Shown in pieces: positions 1 to 8,641 of a stretch of 64,000 nucleotides of DNA; position 1 is the stretch's first letter, and each line of letters opens with the position of its first letter. Origin of the DNA: an uncultured Clostridia bacterium (GTDB taxonomy: Bacteria; Bacillota; Clostridia; Lachnospirales; Anaerotignaceae); assembly GCA_944378105.1 (NCBI GenBank), contig CALWGC010000020.1:123184-187183 (forward strand), written 5' to 3'. The position numbers and the translations under genes were made by a program. Below the pieces are notes generated by a model. That model saw nothing but the letters and a program-made list of their open reading frames with translations. It had not been told where the DNA came from and searched no databases.

Positions 1-298
1 GCCGACAGGCTATGGCAAAAAACGTGGGACTAATCAACATGGCATAAAGCCCCATGCCAAGCAATACCCCCACCAATAAGTATCCGCGCACTTCTCCTGC
101 TGTCATCTGCTGCAATAGCCAAACCACAACCCCCACCGCAGCCAGCCAGTAAATCCCGTCCTCCAACGCCGTCAGCCGCTTTTTCTGCCGCACCAATAGA
201 TGGACCGTCCGCAAAATATCGTACCCCAAAGCCAGCGCAAACCCCGTCAGCACCGCCGTCATAAACCATCCCGCCTGCACCTTGGCCGACAAAATCAT
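1..298 (-). CDS. yabQ: Spore cortex biosynthesis protein YabQ (3' end cut by window edge)
   Basis: The frame reading from the ATG at 298 to the window edge stays open (99 codons) and starts MILSAKVQAGWFMTAVLTG. It is a hydrophobic protein with a membrane segment at residues 9-30 and more near 52-70 and 77-97, with a basic RQKKR loop between. This is the pattern of YabQ, a mother-cell membrane protein needed for spore cortex formation. It lies 18 bases downstream of yabP, the usual partner, in the classical rqcP-yabP-yabQ order. The C-terminus lies outside the window. Identity rests on context plus the membrane pattern. Confidence 0.8.
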   Translation of the reverse strand, partial: MILSAKVQAGWFMTAVLTGFALALGYDILRTVHLLVRQKKRLTALEDGIYWLAAVGVVVWLLQQMTAGEVRGYLLVGVLLGMGLYAMLISPTFFAIACR

Positions 299-316
299 TG
301 CCTTTGCCCCCTTTCT

Positions 317-583
317 TTAGCGAAAGATGCGGCCAAGCAAATTTCCCTTGCCGCCTCCTGCACCTTCGTCATAGCTGAGGCTTCCAATTTCGCCGCCCAC
401 CACCAGCCGTCCTTCCTCCACATCCAGCTGCTCCACATGCATCTCCTCCCCCTGCACCGTCAAAGACCCCTGGCTGGTCTCCAACAGTAAACACGTTTCA
501 TCAAAGGAGATCACTTCCTCCACGCCTTCTAGCAAAAGCCGCTGCCGCCCTTCCAATAGCAGCCGGTGCTGTTTTTCTGCCAT
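317..583 (-). CDS. yabP: Sporulation protein YabP
   Basis: An 88-residue acidic soluble protein starting MAEKQHRLLLEGRQRLLLEG. It has the YabP pattern of two beta-rich stretches: a hexapeptide-like region around residues 10-45 and a 'GSLTVQGEEMHVEQLDVEEG' segment near 39-58. YabP acts with YabQ in the mother cell during cortex assembly. I chose the ATG at 583 because AAAGGATG sits just upstream and longer in-frame extensions add a low-complexity leader not seen in the family. It is separated from rqcP upstream by a terminator, so yabP-yabQ may have their own promoter. Confidence 0.85.
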   Translation of the reverse strand: MAEKQHRLLLEGRQRLLLEGVEEVISFDETCLLLETSQGSLTVQGEEMHVEQLDVEEGRLVVGGEIGSLSYDEGAGGGKGNLLGRIFR

Positions 584-723
584 ATGTGTCACATCCTTTC
601 TTCTCCTTGGCAGTATATGCCGCCAAGGAAAAAAACAGGACAAAAAGAACGGGAAAAAAAGACGGCCGCCGCCTTGTTCCTTTTTTTCAACAAAAAAAAC
701 GCCCTTTGGCATCACTTGCTCCA

Positions 724-770
724 AAAACAAAAAGAACAGGATTCCTCAAAAACAAAGGATTCCTGCTCTT
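724..770 (-). terminator. Rho-independent terminator after rqcP
   Basis: Two arms, 733-746 and 756-769, pair with one central mismatch around a short A/T loop. A T-rich tract follows on the minus strand. The hairpin belongs to a recurring family in this window (see findings). Confidence 0.75.
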
Positions 771-818
771 TTTTGTTGAAAGGTCGTTATCTTTTCTAAA
801 ACCGTTTTTTACGCCCGG

Positions 819-1061
819 TTACGACAGACTTTCGTACATGCCGGCCGCTTCTTCCTTGCGTGGATTTTCGTTTAAAGAGAGCACCCGCACTTTGGTGGTG
901 TTGCTGCCAAAACGGATCTCAATTTCGTCGCCCACCTTCACATCCACACCGGCCTTGGCCACTTTTCCGTTGACGCTAACCCGTCCGGCGTCACAAGCCT
1001 CGTTGGCCACGGTGCGGCGTTTGATGAGCCTGGATACTTTCAAATATTTGTCTAACCGCAT
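819..1061 (-). CDS. rqcP: S4-domain RNA-binding protein RqcP (YabO/Hsp15-like)
   Basis: An 80-residue basic protein that is almost entirely an S4 RNA-binding domain ([16 protein letters not shown] at the N-terminus, then the [11 protein letters not shown] turn). This is the RqcP/YabO family, which works with RqcH on obstructed 50S subunits in ribosome quality control by alanine tailing. Its place between HU and yabP-yabQ is the conserved Firmicutes order. A hairpin separates it from HU. Length and motif fit the family. Confidence 0.9.
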   Translation of the reverse strand: MRLDKYLKVSRLIKRRTVANEACDAGRVSVNGKVAKAGVDVKVGDEIEIRFGSNTTKVRVLSLNENPRKEEAAGMYESLS

Positions 1062-1070
1062 AATTCCTCC

Positions 1071-1100
1071 AAAAAAAGCCCATGCGCTTGACGCATGGGC
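1071..1100 (-). terminator. Terminator between HU and rqcP
   Basis: Perfect 9-bp arms 1078-1086 and 1092-1100 flank a 5-base loop. The run of seven A at 1071-1077 gives a U tract on the minus transcript. It could attenuate read-through from the abundant HU message into rqcP. Confidence 0.8.
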
Positions 1101-1110
1101 GGAATCTTTT

Positions 1111-1386
1111 TTATTCGTTTACCGCATCTTTCAAAGCTTTGCCGGCTTTGAATTTTGGTGCTTTGGAAGCAGCGATGGTCATATCTTCGCCGGTCTGTGG
1201 GTTTCTGCCCACTCTGGCTGCTCTTTCGGCTACTTCAAAGGTGCCAAAGCCAACCAGCTGGATTTTGCCGCCTTTTTTCAGCTCTTCCGTTACCACTTCT
1301 TCAAATGCCTTCAGGGCTTTTTCAGCGTCTCTTTTGCTGATATCAGCTTTTTCTACCATAGCCGCAAGTAATTCTGCTTTATTCAT
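1111..1386 (-). CDS. hup: HU family DNA-binding protein
   Basis: A 91-residue histone-like protein starting [20 protein letters not shown], with the [11 protein letters not shown] core and a GRNPQTGE beta-arm. It bends and compacts DNA as a dimer. Its length is exactly that of the family. The start has GGAGG upstream (about 1390-1396). Transcription most likely begins at the strong promoter at 1598-1626, giving a leader of about 200 bases. Confidence 0.97.
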   Translation of the reverse strand: MNKAELLAAMVEKADISKRDAEKALKAFEEVVTEELKKGGKIQLVGFGTFEVAERAARVGRNPQTGEDMTIAASKAPKFKAGKALKDAVNE

Positions 1387-1597
1387 TCTTGTTCCTCCTT
1401 AAAGAAAAGATAATAAATCCTGTGGTTCAACCGCCTGCACCACCCATTCTCCCCGGTGCGTTTGCCCAAACCGTCCGACACTTTCCAAGAGAACGTCGTC
1501 TTTTGTCGCCCCTGTTTACCAGCGCCGCCTCTGCAGGGCGCAAAAAATGGGACCGATTGATACACAAAAGGCAGTCTTTCCAACATACCTAATTTTA

Positions 1598-1626
1598 TTT
1601 ATAAACTGTTCCGGCCTATTTGTCAA
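1598..1626 (-). promoter_or_regulatory. Sigma-A-type promoter for HU
   Basis: TTGACA (1621-1626) and TATAAA (1598-1603) are 17 bp apart on the minus strand, facing hup. The rest of the 348-base gap 1387-1734 is the roughly 200-base hup leader, with no other gene. Confidence 0.75.
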
Positions 1627-1680
1627 GCAATTCTGTGGAAATTACCCGAAAAAACGCCGTTTACTCCACTTTCCCATAAA

Positions 1681-1717
1681 AAAAGGGCATTTTGCATCTC
1701 TGCCGCGCCCTTTTTTT
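1681..1717 (-). terminator. Terminator after csoR
   Basis: AAAAGGGC (1681-1688) pairs with GCCCTTTT (1707-1714). The hairpin is A/T-flanked on both sides and lies 18 bases beyond the csoR stop. Confidence 0.65.
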
Positions 1718-1734
1718 ATGGAAACCGAAGCTTC

Positions 1735-1998
1735 CTATCTGGTCAATTTATCCAACATATCCACAAATTCCTGGATTTTTTTATCCTCGTCTCCTTCGGT
1801 GAAAGCCGCCTTGACACAGCCTTTCATGTGTGCTTTGAGCACTTCTTTATTGGCTTTGCGCAAGATGGCATCGGCCGCCATCAGCTGATTGGAAATGTCC
1901 ATGCAATAGCGGTCTTCCTCCACCATCTTCAAAATCCCATCCAGCTGTCCACGGGCCGTTTTCAATAACCGCTCTATGGTTTCTCTGTCTGCCTGCAT
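1735..1998 (-). CDS. csoR: Copper-sensing transcriptional repressor CsoR
   Basis: An 87-residue all-helical repressor of the CsoR/FrmR family. The Cys-His-Cys copper ligand set is visible as RYCMD and LKAHMKGC, which points to Cu(I) rather than formaldehyde or nickel sensing. It follows copA by 13 bases (stop of copA at 2012), so it is co-transcribed and autoregulated through the operator at 4652-4672. I chose ATG at 1998 because GGAGG lies 7 bases upstream; the in-frame GTG at 2004 would be only 1 base from it. Confidence 0.93.
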   Translation of the reverse strand: MQADRETIERLLKTARGQLDGILKMVEEDRYCMDISNQLMAADAILRKANKEVLKAHMKGCVKAAFTEGDEDKKIQEFVDMLDKLTR

Positions 1999-2011
1999 TG
2001 CCACTCCTCCG

Positions 2012-2218
2012 TCATTGAATGCCTGTCACTTCATAGCCGGCCTCTTCCACGGCGGCCTTCAGCGTTTCGTCCAAAACGTCTTTGGTCAGTTCCACCACGG
2101 CGTTTTTGTCTTCCAAGCTCACCGTCGCCGTGACGCCTTCGATGGCGTTTAATGCCTTTGTGACATGGCCGGTGCAATGGGCACACATCATGCCTTCAAT
2201 GGAAATGGTTTTTTTCAT
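2012..2218 (-). CDS. copZ: Nested CopZ copper chaperone made from an internal start in copA
   Basis: Within copA, in the same frame, an ATG at 2218 is preceded by a full GAGGAGG (2227-2233) with 8-base spacing. The 68-residue product starts [20 protein letters not shown] and is the size and sequence type of free CopZ: a Cu(I)-binding ferredoxin-like fold with MxCxxC. Seen: the ribosome site and intact domain. Inferred: that ribosomes start here, so that one gene gives both pump and soluble chaperone. The family's role is to carry Cu(I) to CopA and CsoR. Confidence 0.65.
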   Translation of the reverse strand: MKKTISIEGMMCAHCTGHVTKALNAIEGVTATVSLEDKNAVVELTKDVLDETLKAAVEEAGYEVTGIQ

Positions 2219-4609
2219 GGTCAATTCCTCCTCTTCTTTTTTGGGTACTAATTGGTTTGGTTCTACAGGAATGGGTGCTTCCTCCAGTGTTTCCTTAGGC
2301 GCTTTCAGCATAGCGCTTTCTGGAAGCACTGGACTTGCCGCCTTTTGAAACGACGGTTTGAAAAACCGCAGCCGCAAGGCGTTACTTACCACAAAGACCG
2401 AGCTGCAGCTCATGGCCGCCGCCCCGATCATAGGGTTTAGTTTTAGGCCCCAAAGGGGATACAAAAGCCCCGCCGCCACAGGAATCCCAATGACGTTATA
2501 GAAAAAGGCCCAAAACAGATTTTCTTTGATATTGCGAATGGTGGCCCGGCTTAATTCAATGGCTTCGGCCACAGAAAAGAGACTGTTTTTCATCAACACA
2601 ATATCGGCGCTTTCCACCGCCACATCGGCCCCGGCGCCAATGGCAATGCCCACATCGGCCCGGGCCAAGGCCGGTGCATCGTTGATGCCGTCGCCCACCA
2701 TGGCCACTTTCTTGCCTTCTCCTTGAATCCGGCGCACTTCCTTTTCTTTGTCCGCCGGCAATACCTGGGCCACCACCCGGTCTACGCCCACCTGGCGAGC
2801 CACGGCCTTGGCCGTCCGCTCGTTATCGCCGGTGAGCATCACCACTTCCAGCCCGTCGGCCTTCAACTGGGCAATGGCGGCGGCACTATCGGCCTTCACC
2901 ACATCCATCACCGCAATGAGGCCCACAAAGCGGCCATCTTGGGCAAAAAAGAGCGGTGTTTTTCCTTCCTCTGCCAGTTCTGCCTCCCATTGCTCCCCTT
3001 CTTGTAAGGCAATGCCTGCTTCTTCCATGGCCTGGCGGTTTCCGCCCAGCACCGTTTTTTGTTCTATGGTACAACGAATGCCCCGGCCTCCGGTGGCCAA
3101 AAATTGTTCCACCGGCAACAGAGAAATATCATTTTCCTGGGCATACTGTAACACCGCCTGGGCCAGGGGATGCTCCGAATGGCGCTCCGCCGATGCGGCC
3201 AACTGCACCAAGTCCCGCTTGGTAAGGCCCCCTGCGGCACGCACATCGGTCACCACCGGTTTTCCTTGGGTGATGGTGCCCGTTTTATCCAACACCACCG
3301 TCTGCACCAAATGGGCCGTTTCCAAACTTTCTGCCGATTTGATCAAAACGCCGTTTTCAGCCCCTTTTCCGGTGCCCACCATAATGGCCGTCGGTGTGGC
3401 AAGGCCCAGGGCACAAGGGCAGGAAATGACCAATACAGCGATGCCAATGGAAAGGGCAAAGGAGGCGCTTTGCCCCGCCAAAAGCCAAACGATGGCCGAC
3501 AAAAGCGCAATGGCCATCACCACCGGCACGAACACACCGGCCACTTTATCGGCCAGCTTGCTGATGGGGGCTTTGCTGGCCGAAGCTTCTTCCACCAACG
3601 CCACAATTTGTGATAACGTCGTATCGGCCCCCACCTGGGTGGCCCGAAATTGGAAACTACCGCTTTGGTTGATGGTGGCGCAAACCACCCGGCTGCCCAC
3701 TTCTTTTTCCACAGGGATACTCTCGCCGGTGATGGCTGATTCGTCCACCGAAGAGCGGCCTTCCACAATCACCCCGTCCACCGGGATGCTTTCGCCGGGC
3801 TTTACCAGCAAAATGTCGCCCACGGCCACCTCTTCCACTGCCACTTCCTGTTCTACGCCGTCTTTGATGACCGTGGCCGTTTTGGGCGCCAAGTCCAGCA
3901 GGCGGATGATGGCCTCGCTGGTTTTGCCTTTGGAGCGGCTTTCCAGATATTTACCCAGTGTAATCAGGGTTAAAATCATACCGGCCGATTCAAAATAGAG
4001 GTCCATAGCCTTGCCATGGGCCAGCTCCAGCTGTCCATGACCTAAAAAGTAGGCCATTTCTAACAGCGATAACGTGCTGTAAAGGGCGGCCGCCCCGGAG
4101 CCAATGGCAATGAGGCTATCCATATTAGGCGCCAGATGAAACAAACTGGTCAATCCTTTTTGGAAATAGCTTCGATTGAGAAACAAAATAGGGATGGTCA
4201 AAAGCAGCTGTACCAGGCCAAAGACCATGCTGTTTTCTGCCCCCAGCAATACAGATGGCAGCGGCAGGCCCATCATGTGCCCCATGGAAATATAAAATAA
4301 GGGCACCAAAAACACCAGCGACCAGCCAAGCCGATGGCGCTTTTCTTCCATCTCCGCCTGGGCCACATTGGTCTTTTCTTCCGTCTTTTCCTGATTTACA
4401 CCGGCTTTTTTGGCTCCATAGCCGCCTTTTTTGACGGCCTCTATGATTTCTGCCTCGCCGGTTTTCGTTTCGTCAAAATCCACCACCATGGAATTTTGCA
4501 GCAAATTGACCTGCACCTGCGTCACACCTTCCACCTTGGAAACGCTCTTTTCCACATGGGCCACACAGGCGCTACAGGTCATGCCGGTCACATCAAATTT
4601 TTCTCTCAT
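2012..4609 (-). CDS. copA: Cu(I)-translocating P1B-type ATPase CopA with C-terminal CopZ-like domain
   Basis: An 865-residue copper-exporting membrane ATPase. In order: an N-terminal heavy-metal-associated domain (MTCSAC, Cys12/Cys15), membrane helices from about 95, the TGES actuator motif at 294-297, the transmembrane CPC copper site at 397-399, the phosphorylation motif DKTGT at 441-445, and GDGINDAP of the P domain. After the last helices comes a low-complexity linker and then a second complete HMA domain (MMCAHC) of 68 residues, which is a CopZ chaperone fused at the C-terminus. The ATG at 4609 has GAGGAGG seven bases upstream. First gene of the operon with csoR, controlled by CsoR. The C-terminal chaperone is an uncommon arrangement. 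Confidence 0.96.
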   Translation of the reverse strand: MREKFDVTGMTCSACVAHVEKSVSKVEGVTQVQVNLLQNSMVVDFDETKTGEAEIIEAVKKGGYGAKKAGVNQEKTEEKTNVAQAEMEEKRHRLGWSLVFLVPLFYISMGHMMGLPLPSVLLGAENSMVFGLVQLLLTIPILFLNRSYFQKGLTSLFHLAPNMDSLIAIGSGAAALYSTLSLLEMAYFLGHGQLELAHGKAMDLYFESAGMILTLITLGKYLESRSKGKTSEAIIRLLDLAPKTATVIKDGVEQEVAVEEVAVGDILLVKPGESIPVDGVIVEGRSSVDESAITGESIPVEKEVGSRVVCATINQSGSFQFRATQVGADTTLSQIVALVEEASASKAPISKLADKVAGVFVPVVMAIALLSAIVWLLAGQSASFALSIGIAVLVISCPCALGLATPTAIMVGTGKGAENGVLIKSAESLETAHLVQTVVLDKTGTITQGKPVVTDVRAAGGLTKRDLVQLAASAERHSEHPLAQAVLQYAQENDISLLPVEQFLATGGRGIRCTIEQKTVLGGNRQAMEEAGIALQEGEQWEAELAEEGKTPLFFAQDGRFVGLIAVMDVVKADSAAAIAQLKADGLEVVMLTGDNERTAKAVARQVGVDRVVAQVLPADKEKEVRRIQGEGKKVAMVGDGINDAPALARADVGIAIGAGADVAVESADIVLMKNSLFSVAEAIELSRATIRNIKENLFWAFFYNVIGIPVAAGLLYPLWGLKLNPMIGAAAMSCSSVFVVSNALRLRFFKPSFQKAASPVLPESAMLKAPKETLEEAPIPVEPNQLVPKKEEEELTMKKTISIEGMMCAHCTGHVTKALNAIEGVTATVSLEDKNAVVELTKDVLDETLKAAVEEAGYEVTGIQ

Positions 4610-4651
4610 GGGAAACCTCCTCTAAAAACAAGTTGGTTTTTCATCTTACCA

Positions 4652-4672
4652 CCACACCCCCGGGGGAGTGTA
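4652..4672 (-). promoter_or_regulatory. Probable CsoR operator
   Basis: A near-palindrome with a run of C then G (CACTCCCCC/GGGGGTGTG on the minus strand), flanked by A/T, starts a few bases downstream of the copA -10 box. G/C tracts flanked by TA/AT steps are the known hallmark of CsoR sites. Position over the transcription start fits repression. Confidence 0.7.
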
Positions 4673-4677
4673 TACTT

Positions 4678-4705
4678 ATTATAACAGTCTTCCCCTTTTT
4701 GTCAA
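4678..4705 (-). promoter_or_regulatory. Promoter of copA-csoR
   Basis: TTGACA (4700-4705), 16-bp spacer, TATAAT (4678-4683) on the minus strand. The remaining part of the 336-base gap 4610-4945 holds only this promoter, its operator and the terminator of the next gene. Confidence 0.8.
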
Positions 4706-4850
4706 GAACCATTCCTCATTTTTGTCCGTTTCCCTTTTTTTGATCCACTTCCGCCTACTATTTTGTTGGGGCGTCGGGTAAGAAACAAGGGGCGAAGAAA
4801 AGTCGGTTTCTAAAGCGATTTCCAAAGCAGAAAATATCTTTTTTTAAAGC

Positions 4851-4893
4851 AAAAAAAGCCGGAATCCATGGTTTTCCGGATTCCGGCTTTCTT
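4851..4893 (-). terminator. Terminator after the 5'-nucleotidase gene
   Basis: Perfect 13-bp arms 4855-4867 and 4878-4890 with an A-run at 4851-4857 giving the U tract on the minus transcript. Confidence 0.85.
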
Positions 4894-4945
4894 CCTTTTC
4901 TTCCTGAGGCAGCCTTTGCTGCTTTCCAACAAAACGCTAATGTGT

Positions 4946-6895
4946 TTAGGCCGCTGCGTCTGCCTCTGCGGCAGATGCTTGGGCGCAGGCCGCTTCCATC
5001 AGGCGATGGAGTTGGGCGGCGGTCATGGTTTTGGCCTTCGCCATTTCTGCCACTTCTTCTACCCCCAAATCAGACAAAAACACTTCTTTCAATGCTTCTT
5101 TTGCCCAAACCGGTGCCTCTTCCAGCACAGCCTCTTCCTGTTTGGTCAATGCTTCTTTCTTTTGGGGCAAGGGGCCAAAGGCCCGCGCCAACATGGCCAA
5201 GGCCTCTGTCCCGGTGACTGGCTGTTCCTCCAACCGTTCTCTGTTACCATAGCCTTGCAATATATCGCTTTGCTGTACCTGTGGGTGGATAGGCAGGGCG
5301 GCGGTAAGCAACATCTGGGCTGCTTCACCCCGGCTTACTGCCGGGTCCGCCTCTTTCCCCTGGGCCACCTGGTCCAGCAAGGCTTCCAGACAGGTGCCAA
5401 ATTCTTTTTCCACCGGTGCCGCCGCCAAAGCAGGGAAATCTTCGCTTTCGGCCACATATTCGTTGGTGGCCACCGTATACCTCTGCTCTGGCGCCAAAGC
5501 CTGACCGCCCACCAAAACATCGGTCAGGCCCGCTTCTTCGCTCCACCCCGCCGTGATGCCCGCAAATTGGAGATAGGACCCACTGTTGTCAGGCCAGGCA
5601 TATTGATAAGGGTCTTCGCCTTGGGCCACAGCTTCTTTTTGCAGGGTATAAACGGCGTCACATACCGCGCCAATGGCAAAGGATTGTTCCAATACTTCCA
5701 ACAGGTCACTGCCGCTGATTTGCTTGGTCACAAGGCCGTTTCCATAGGGCGAAACGGCAATGACATCGCCATAAGTCACGGTGCCTTTCGTCAAGCCGCC
5801 GCGAATCCCGCCGGCATTTTCCAGCGCCACATCGGCGCCGGTGGCCGTCAGATAGCTTTCTGTCACCAAACGGCCAATCTCCTGCTGGCTTATGCGGATT
5901 TCTTCCCAGCTATAAGGACAATCTTGCGCCACCGTCCCCACCGGCATCAGCAGCTGTTCTTCCTGGCTTTTTTCCAGGGCCGAAAGGGTCTGGGATACGC
6001 CTTCGTCCTCTGCCATGTCTGCCAAAGCCGCCTGGTCGTACACCGTTTCCGTCACCTCTGCCACTTCTTTTTCCTTTGTCAGTGTCACTTCCACCACACC
6101 GGCCTGCAAAAAGTGGGATCCGGATTCGGCCACAAATACGTCTTTCCCCTCTGCGTCGGGATAGGTGGTGTCAAAGACCAAATGCTCATGGCCGGCCAAC
6201 ACCAGGTCAATGCCCTTGGTGGCGGCCACAAAAGAGGCACAGTCGGCCTGGTGGGTGATGGCAATGACCAAGTCACATCCTTCTTCCTGCCGCAATGTGG
6301 CGGCCAAGGCCGTGGCCGTTTTAGCTTCTTCGGCAAAAGAAAGTCCTGCCACGTTTTTCGATGGCGTGGAAGTATAGAAGGCATCGTCAATGACACCCAA
6401 AACCCCCACTTTCACCGTCGTGCCATCTTCGGCCGTCACCTCTTTGACCAAATACGGCGTTTCAAAAAAGGCCTCTCCCCCTTCGTCCACCACATTGGCG
6501 GCCAAAATGGGGAATCCGCCTGTTTCTTCCAATGTTTTTAACTGCTGGGCGCCATAGCTCCAATCGTGATTGCCCGGTGTCATGGCATCATACCCCACCT
6601 GGCCCATCAGCGTTGCGATGGAGGCCCCTTCGGTGAGGGTGGCAAAGGTTTGGCCATGGAACGTATCGCCCACATCCAGCACCAAGTCCGCCCCGCTTTC
6701 TTTTGCCAAGGTCTTTAGCTTGGCAAAGCCAATGGCCCCGTCTTCGTCAGTCTGGGCTGTGCCATGGATGTCATTGGTATGCAAAATTTGGATGGTGGTC
6801 GATGGCGTTTGAGCAAAAGCCATCTGGGTTGGCACCGCCATGCAAACGGCTAACGCCAATGCCAAAAACCCCTTTTTGTTTCTGTTTCCTTTCAT
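4946..6895 (-). CDS. Secreted bifunctional UDP-sugar hydrolase/5'-nucleotidase
   Basis: A 649-residue exported enzyme. It has a signal peptide (MKGNRNKKG then a hydrophobic stretch ending AFAQ near residue 29). The metallophosphoesterase domain shows the metal-binding motifs HTNDIHG (39-45), GDTFHG (76-81) and GNHDW (108-112). The 5'-nucleotidase C-terminal substrate domain follows. The last 130 or so residues resemble an S-layer-homology-like tail (SRGEAAQMLL) and end in an Ala-rich stretch. It would hydrolyse nucleotides or UDP-sugars outside the cell. The ATG at 6895 is preceded by GGAAGGAAG; a longer frame to 6952 has no signal peptide start. Cupin gene lies 68 bases upstream. Confidence 0.88.
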   Translation of the reverse strand: MKGNRNKKGFLALALAVCMAVPTQMAFAQTPSTTIQILHTNDIHGTAQTDEDGAIGFAKLKTLAKESGADLVLDVGDTFHGQTFATLTEGASIATLMGQVGYDAMTPGNHDWSYGAQQLKTLEETGGFPILAANVVDEGGEAFFETPYLVKEVTAEDGTTVKVGVLGVIDDAFYTSTPSKNVAGLSFAEEAKTATALAATLRQEEGCDLVIAITHQADCASFVAATKGIDLVLAGHEHLVFDTTYPDAEGKDVFVAESGSHFLQAGVVEVTLTKEKEVAEVTETVYDQAALADMAEDEGVSQTLSALEKSQEEQLLMPVGTVAQDCPYSWEEIRISQQEIGRLVTESYLTATGADVALENAGGIRGGLTKGTVTYGDVIAVSPYGNGLVTKQISGSDLLEVLEQSFAIGAVCDAVYTLQKEAVAQGEDPYQYAWPDNSGSYLQFAGITAGWSEEAGLTDVLVGGQALAPEQRYTVATNEYVAESEDFPALAAAPVEKEFGTCLEALLDQVAQGKEADPAVSRGEAAQMLLTAALPIHPQVQQSDILQGYGNRERLEEQPVTGTEALAMLARAFGPLPQKKEALTKQEEAVLEEAPVWAKEALKEVFLSDLGVEEVAEMAKAKTMTAAQLHRLMEAACAQASAAEADAAA

Positions 6896-6963
6896 GTCTT
6901 CCTTCCTTTCAAAAAAAGGGCCGTCCCTGCAAAACCGCACAGGCCAGCCCATCTTTCCATTCC

Positions 6964-7323
6964 TTACGCCTTTGTTTTGTCAAACAAAATCAAAGCAACA
7001 ATCACCAAATCTTCTTCTCCGGTGTTTTCCAGTCCGTGCCACTGGCCGTTGGCGCAGTATGCCACATCTCCAGGGCCCACTTCCACCAGTGTTCCGTCGT
7101 CGTTATAGACACCTTTGCCCTGTAACACCATATAGGTTTCCGTTTCGCCCACATGCTGATGATAGCCAATGGAGCTATGAGGTGGGAATTTCACCACATT
7201 ATACAGCCGGCCGGCCCCGGTAAATTCGTCGCCTTCCAAAATCATGGTTGGATGGATGGTGCCGTTACCGCCAAAGGCATTGGCCTGTTCCAACTGTTTG
7301 CGCTCTGCTGCTTTTTTTACCAT
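6964..7323 (-). CDS. Cupin-domain protein
   Basis: A 119-residue single-domain cupin. Motif 1 is visible as SSIGYHQHVGETETYMVLQG, with the metal-binding His-His-Glu pattern, and motif 2 as GDVAYCANGQWHGLEN with the last His. Such small cupins are metal-binding sugar isomerases or sensors; the substrate cannot be told. AGGAGG sits 7 bases before the ATG. It lies 27 bases downstream of rlmH and is probably the end of the murA-yycJ-rlmH transcript. Confidence 0.85.
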   Translation of the reverse strand: MVKKAAERKQLEQANAFGGNGTIHPTMILEGDEFTGAGRLYNVVKFPPHSSIGYHQHVGETETYMVLQGKGVYNDDGTLVEVGPGDVAYCANGQWHGLENTGEEDLVIVALILFDKTKA

Positions 7324-7350
7324 AAAAAAACCTCCTTTGCATCATACCCT

Positions 7351-7830
7351 TTATTTATGATACGGCTCATGCCGCTCAATTTTGATGGCACGATAAATCT
7401 GTTCCAATAAAATCACCCGCATCATTTGATGGGGAAAGGTCAATTTGGAAAAACTAAGGCGATAGTTGGCCCGTTTTAATACGCTTTCGCCAAGACCCAA
7501 AGAGCCGCCAATGGCAAAGACCACATGGCTATCGCCCCGCAGCGCCCGCTCCTGCAAAAACGAAGAAAATTCCTCCGAAGAGAGGGCTTTTCCGCCAATT
7601 TCCATGGTCACCAAATATGCCTGTTCCGGGATGGCTTTTAACATCCGCTGGGCCTCTTTTTCCTTCACCTGTTCCTCCTGGGCCAAGCTTAGGGTCTCTG
7701 GCGCCTTTTCATCGGCAAAGGCCACAATGTCCAGCTGGACATATTTGGATAGACGCTTGGTATACTCCGCCACGGCCTCTTGCCAATACCGCTCCTTCAG
7801 TTTTCCCACACAAACAATGGTTATTTTCAT
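7351..7830 (-). CDS. rlmH: 23S rRNA (pseudouridine1915-N3)-methyltransferase RlmH
   Basis: A 159-residue SPOUT-family methyltransferase starting MKITIVCVGKLKERYWQEA. It has the SAM-binding trefoil knot near the C-terminus (FAIGGSLGLGESVLKRA, then LLEQIYRAIKI). It methylates pseudouridine 1915 in helix 69 of 23S rRNA. The gene follows yycJ by 7 bases, as in many Firmicutes. I chose ATG at 7830 because the family begins MKI and the length is exact. Confidence 0.96.
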   Translation of the reverse strand: MKITIVCVGKLKERYWQEAVAEYTKRLSKYVQLDIVAFADEKAPETLSLAQEEQVKEKEAQRMLKAIPEQAYLVTMEIGGKALSSEEFSSFLQERALRGDSHVVFAIGGSLGLGESVLKRANYRLSFSKLTFPHQMMRVILLEQIYRAIKIERHEPYHK

Positions 7831-7837
7831 AAAAACC

Positions 7838-8626
7838 TCATACTTCCACCAAGGCACTGACGCCACACCGCTCTGCCAACTGTAACGCCACGTCTCGCCC
7901 TACGCGGATGTGATTTTGATACAGCGTTTCCGATACATCATGATAGGCCAAAGGCGGCGTATTGTTTTCCGCGCTTAAATGGCCCAAAAAAACCACTTGC
8001 AGCCGTTCTGTCATCATCTCTGCCAACAGCATCCCCGCCGTCACATTGGCCATATGGCCATGGTCGCCTAAAATCCGCTGTTTGAGGGCATAGGGATAGG
8101 GACCGCGTTTGAGCATTTCAATATCATGATTGGCTTCCAACAGCAGGGCATTGCAGTCACAAATGCCATCTTTCACCTCTTCGGAAGGGTGCCCGATGTC
8201 GGTGGCCACGGCCACTTTGCTTTTGCCATCCAAAAACGTAAACCCCACCGGCTCTGCCGCGTCATGGGGAATGGCAAAAGGAGACACCACCAAGTCGTTG
8301 ATGACGGTTTTTTCGCCACAATAGAGCATCTTTTTATTTTTTGGGGCAATCTTACCCAAATCGGCCTCCATGGCCTGCCAAGTGCCTTCTGTGGCATAAA
8401 CCGGCAGGTCATATCGTCTGGAGAGGACACCAATCCCTTTGATATGGTCCAAATGTTCATGGGTGACAAAAATCCCGTCCAGTTGATGCCCACTGAGGGA
8501 AAGCTTGGCCAGCTCCGTTTCTATTTTTTTGCCGCTGACACCGGCATCCACCAGCAAATGGGTGTGCTCTGTACCCACATAGGTGCTGTTACCGCTGCTG
8601 CCGCTGACCAAAGGACAAAATCGCAT
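7838..8626 (-). CDS. yycJ: YycJ/WalJ metallo-beta-lactamase-fold hydrolase
   Basis: A 262-residue MBL-fold protein with the metal-binding THEHLDHIKG motif near residues 55-64, the later GHMAN and FLGHLS histidines, and the family start MRFCPLVSGSSGNSTYVG. YycJ is linked to the WalRK regulon, where it coordinates cell-wall and DNA metabolism; nuclease activity has been reported for homologues. It sits between murA and rlmH, next to the wal region. Confidence 0.93.
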   Translation of the reverse strand: MRFCPLVSGSSGNSTYVGTEHTHLLVDAGVSGKKIETELAKLSLSGHQLDGIFVTHEHLDHIKGIGVLSRRYDLPVYATEGTWQAMEADLGKIAPKNKKMLYCGEKTVINDLVVSPFAIPHDAAEPVGFTFLDGKSKVAVATDIGHPSEEVKDGICDCNALLLEANHDIEMLKRGPYPYALKQRILGDHGHMANVTAGMLLAEMMTERLQVVFLGHLSAENNTPPLAYHDVSETLYQNHIRVGRDVALQLAERCGVSALVEV

Positions 8627-8641
8627 CTGTCCTCACCGCCT

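Noticed and set aside
2748..3998. 416-codon plus-strand frame over copA
   Set aside because: Shadow; Ser/Thr/Ala-rich composition from the reverse complement of copA, with no motif.
4740..4850. Riboswitch or small RNA upstream of the 5'-nucleotidase terminator
   Set aside because: Only A/T-rich sequence without a conserved fold or promoter-terminator pair; nothing to support.
4868..6541. 557-codon open frame on the plus strand over the 5'-nucleotidase gene
   Set aside because: Antisense shadow: rich in Phe/His/Arg as expected from reading the opposite strand, no ribosome site, no domain; the minus-strand enzyme has all metal motifs.
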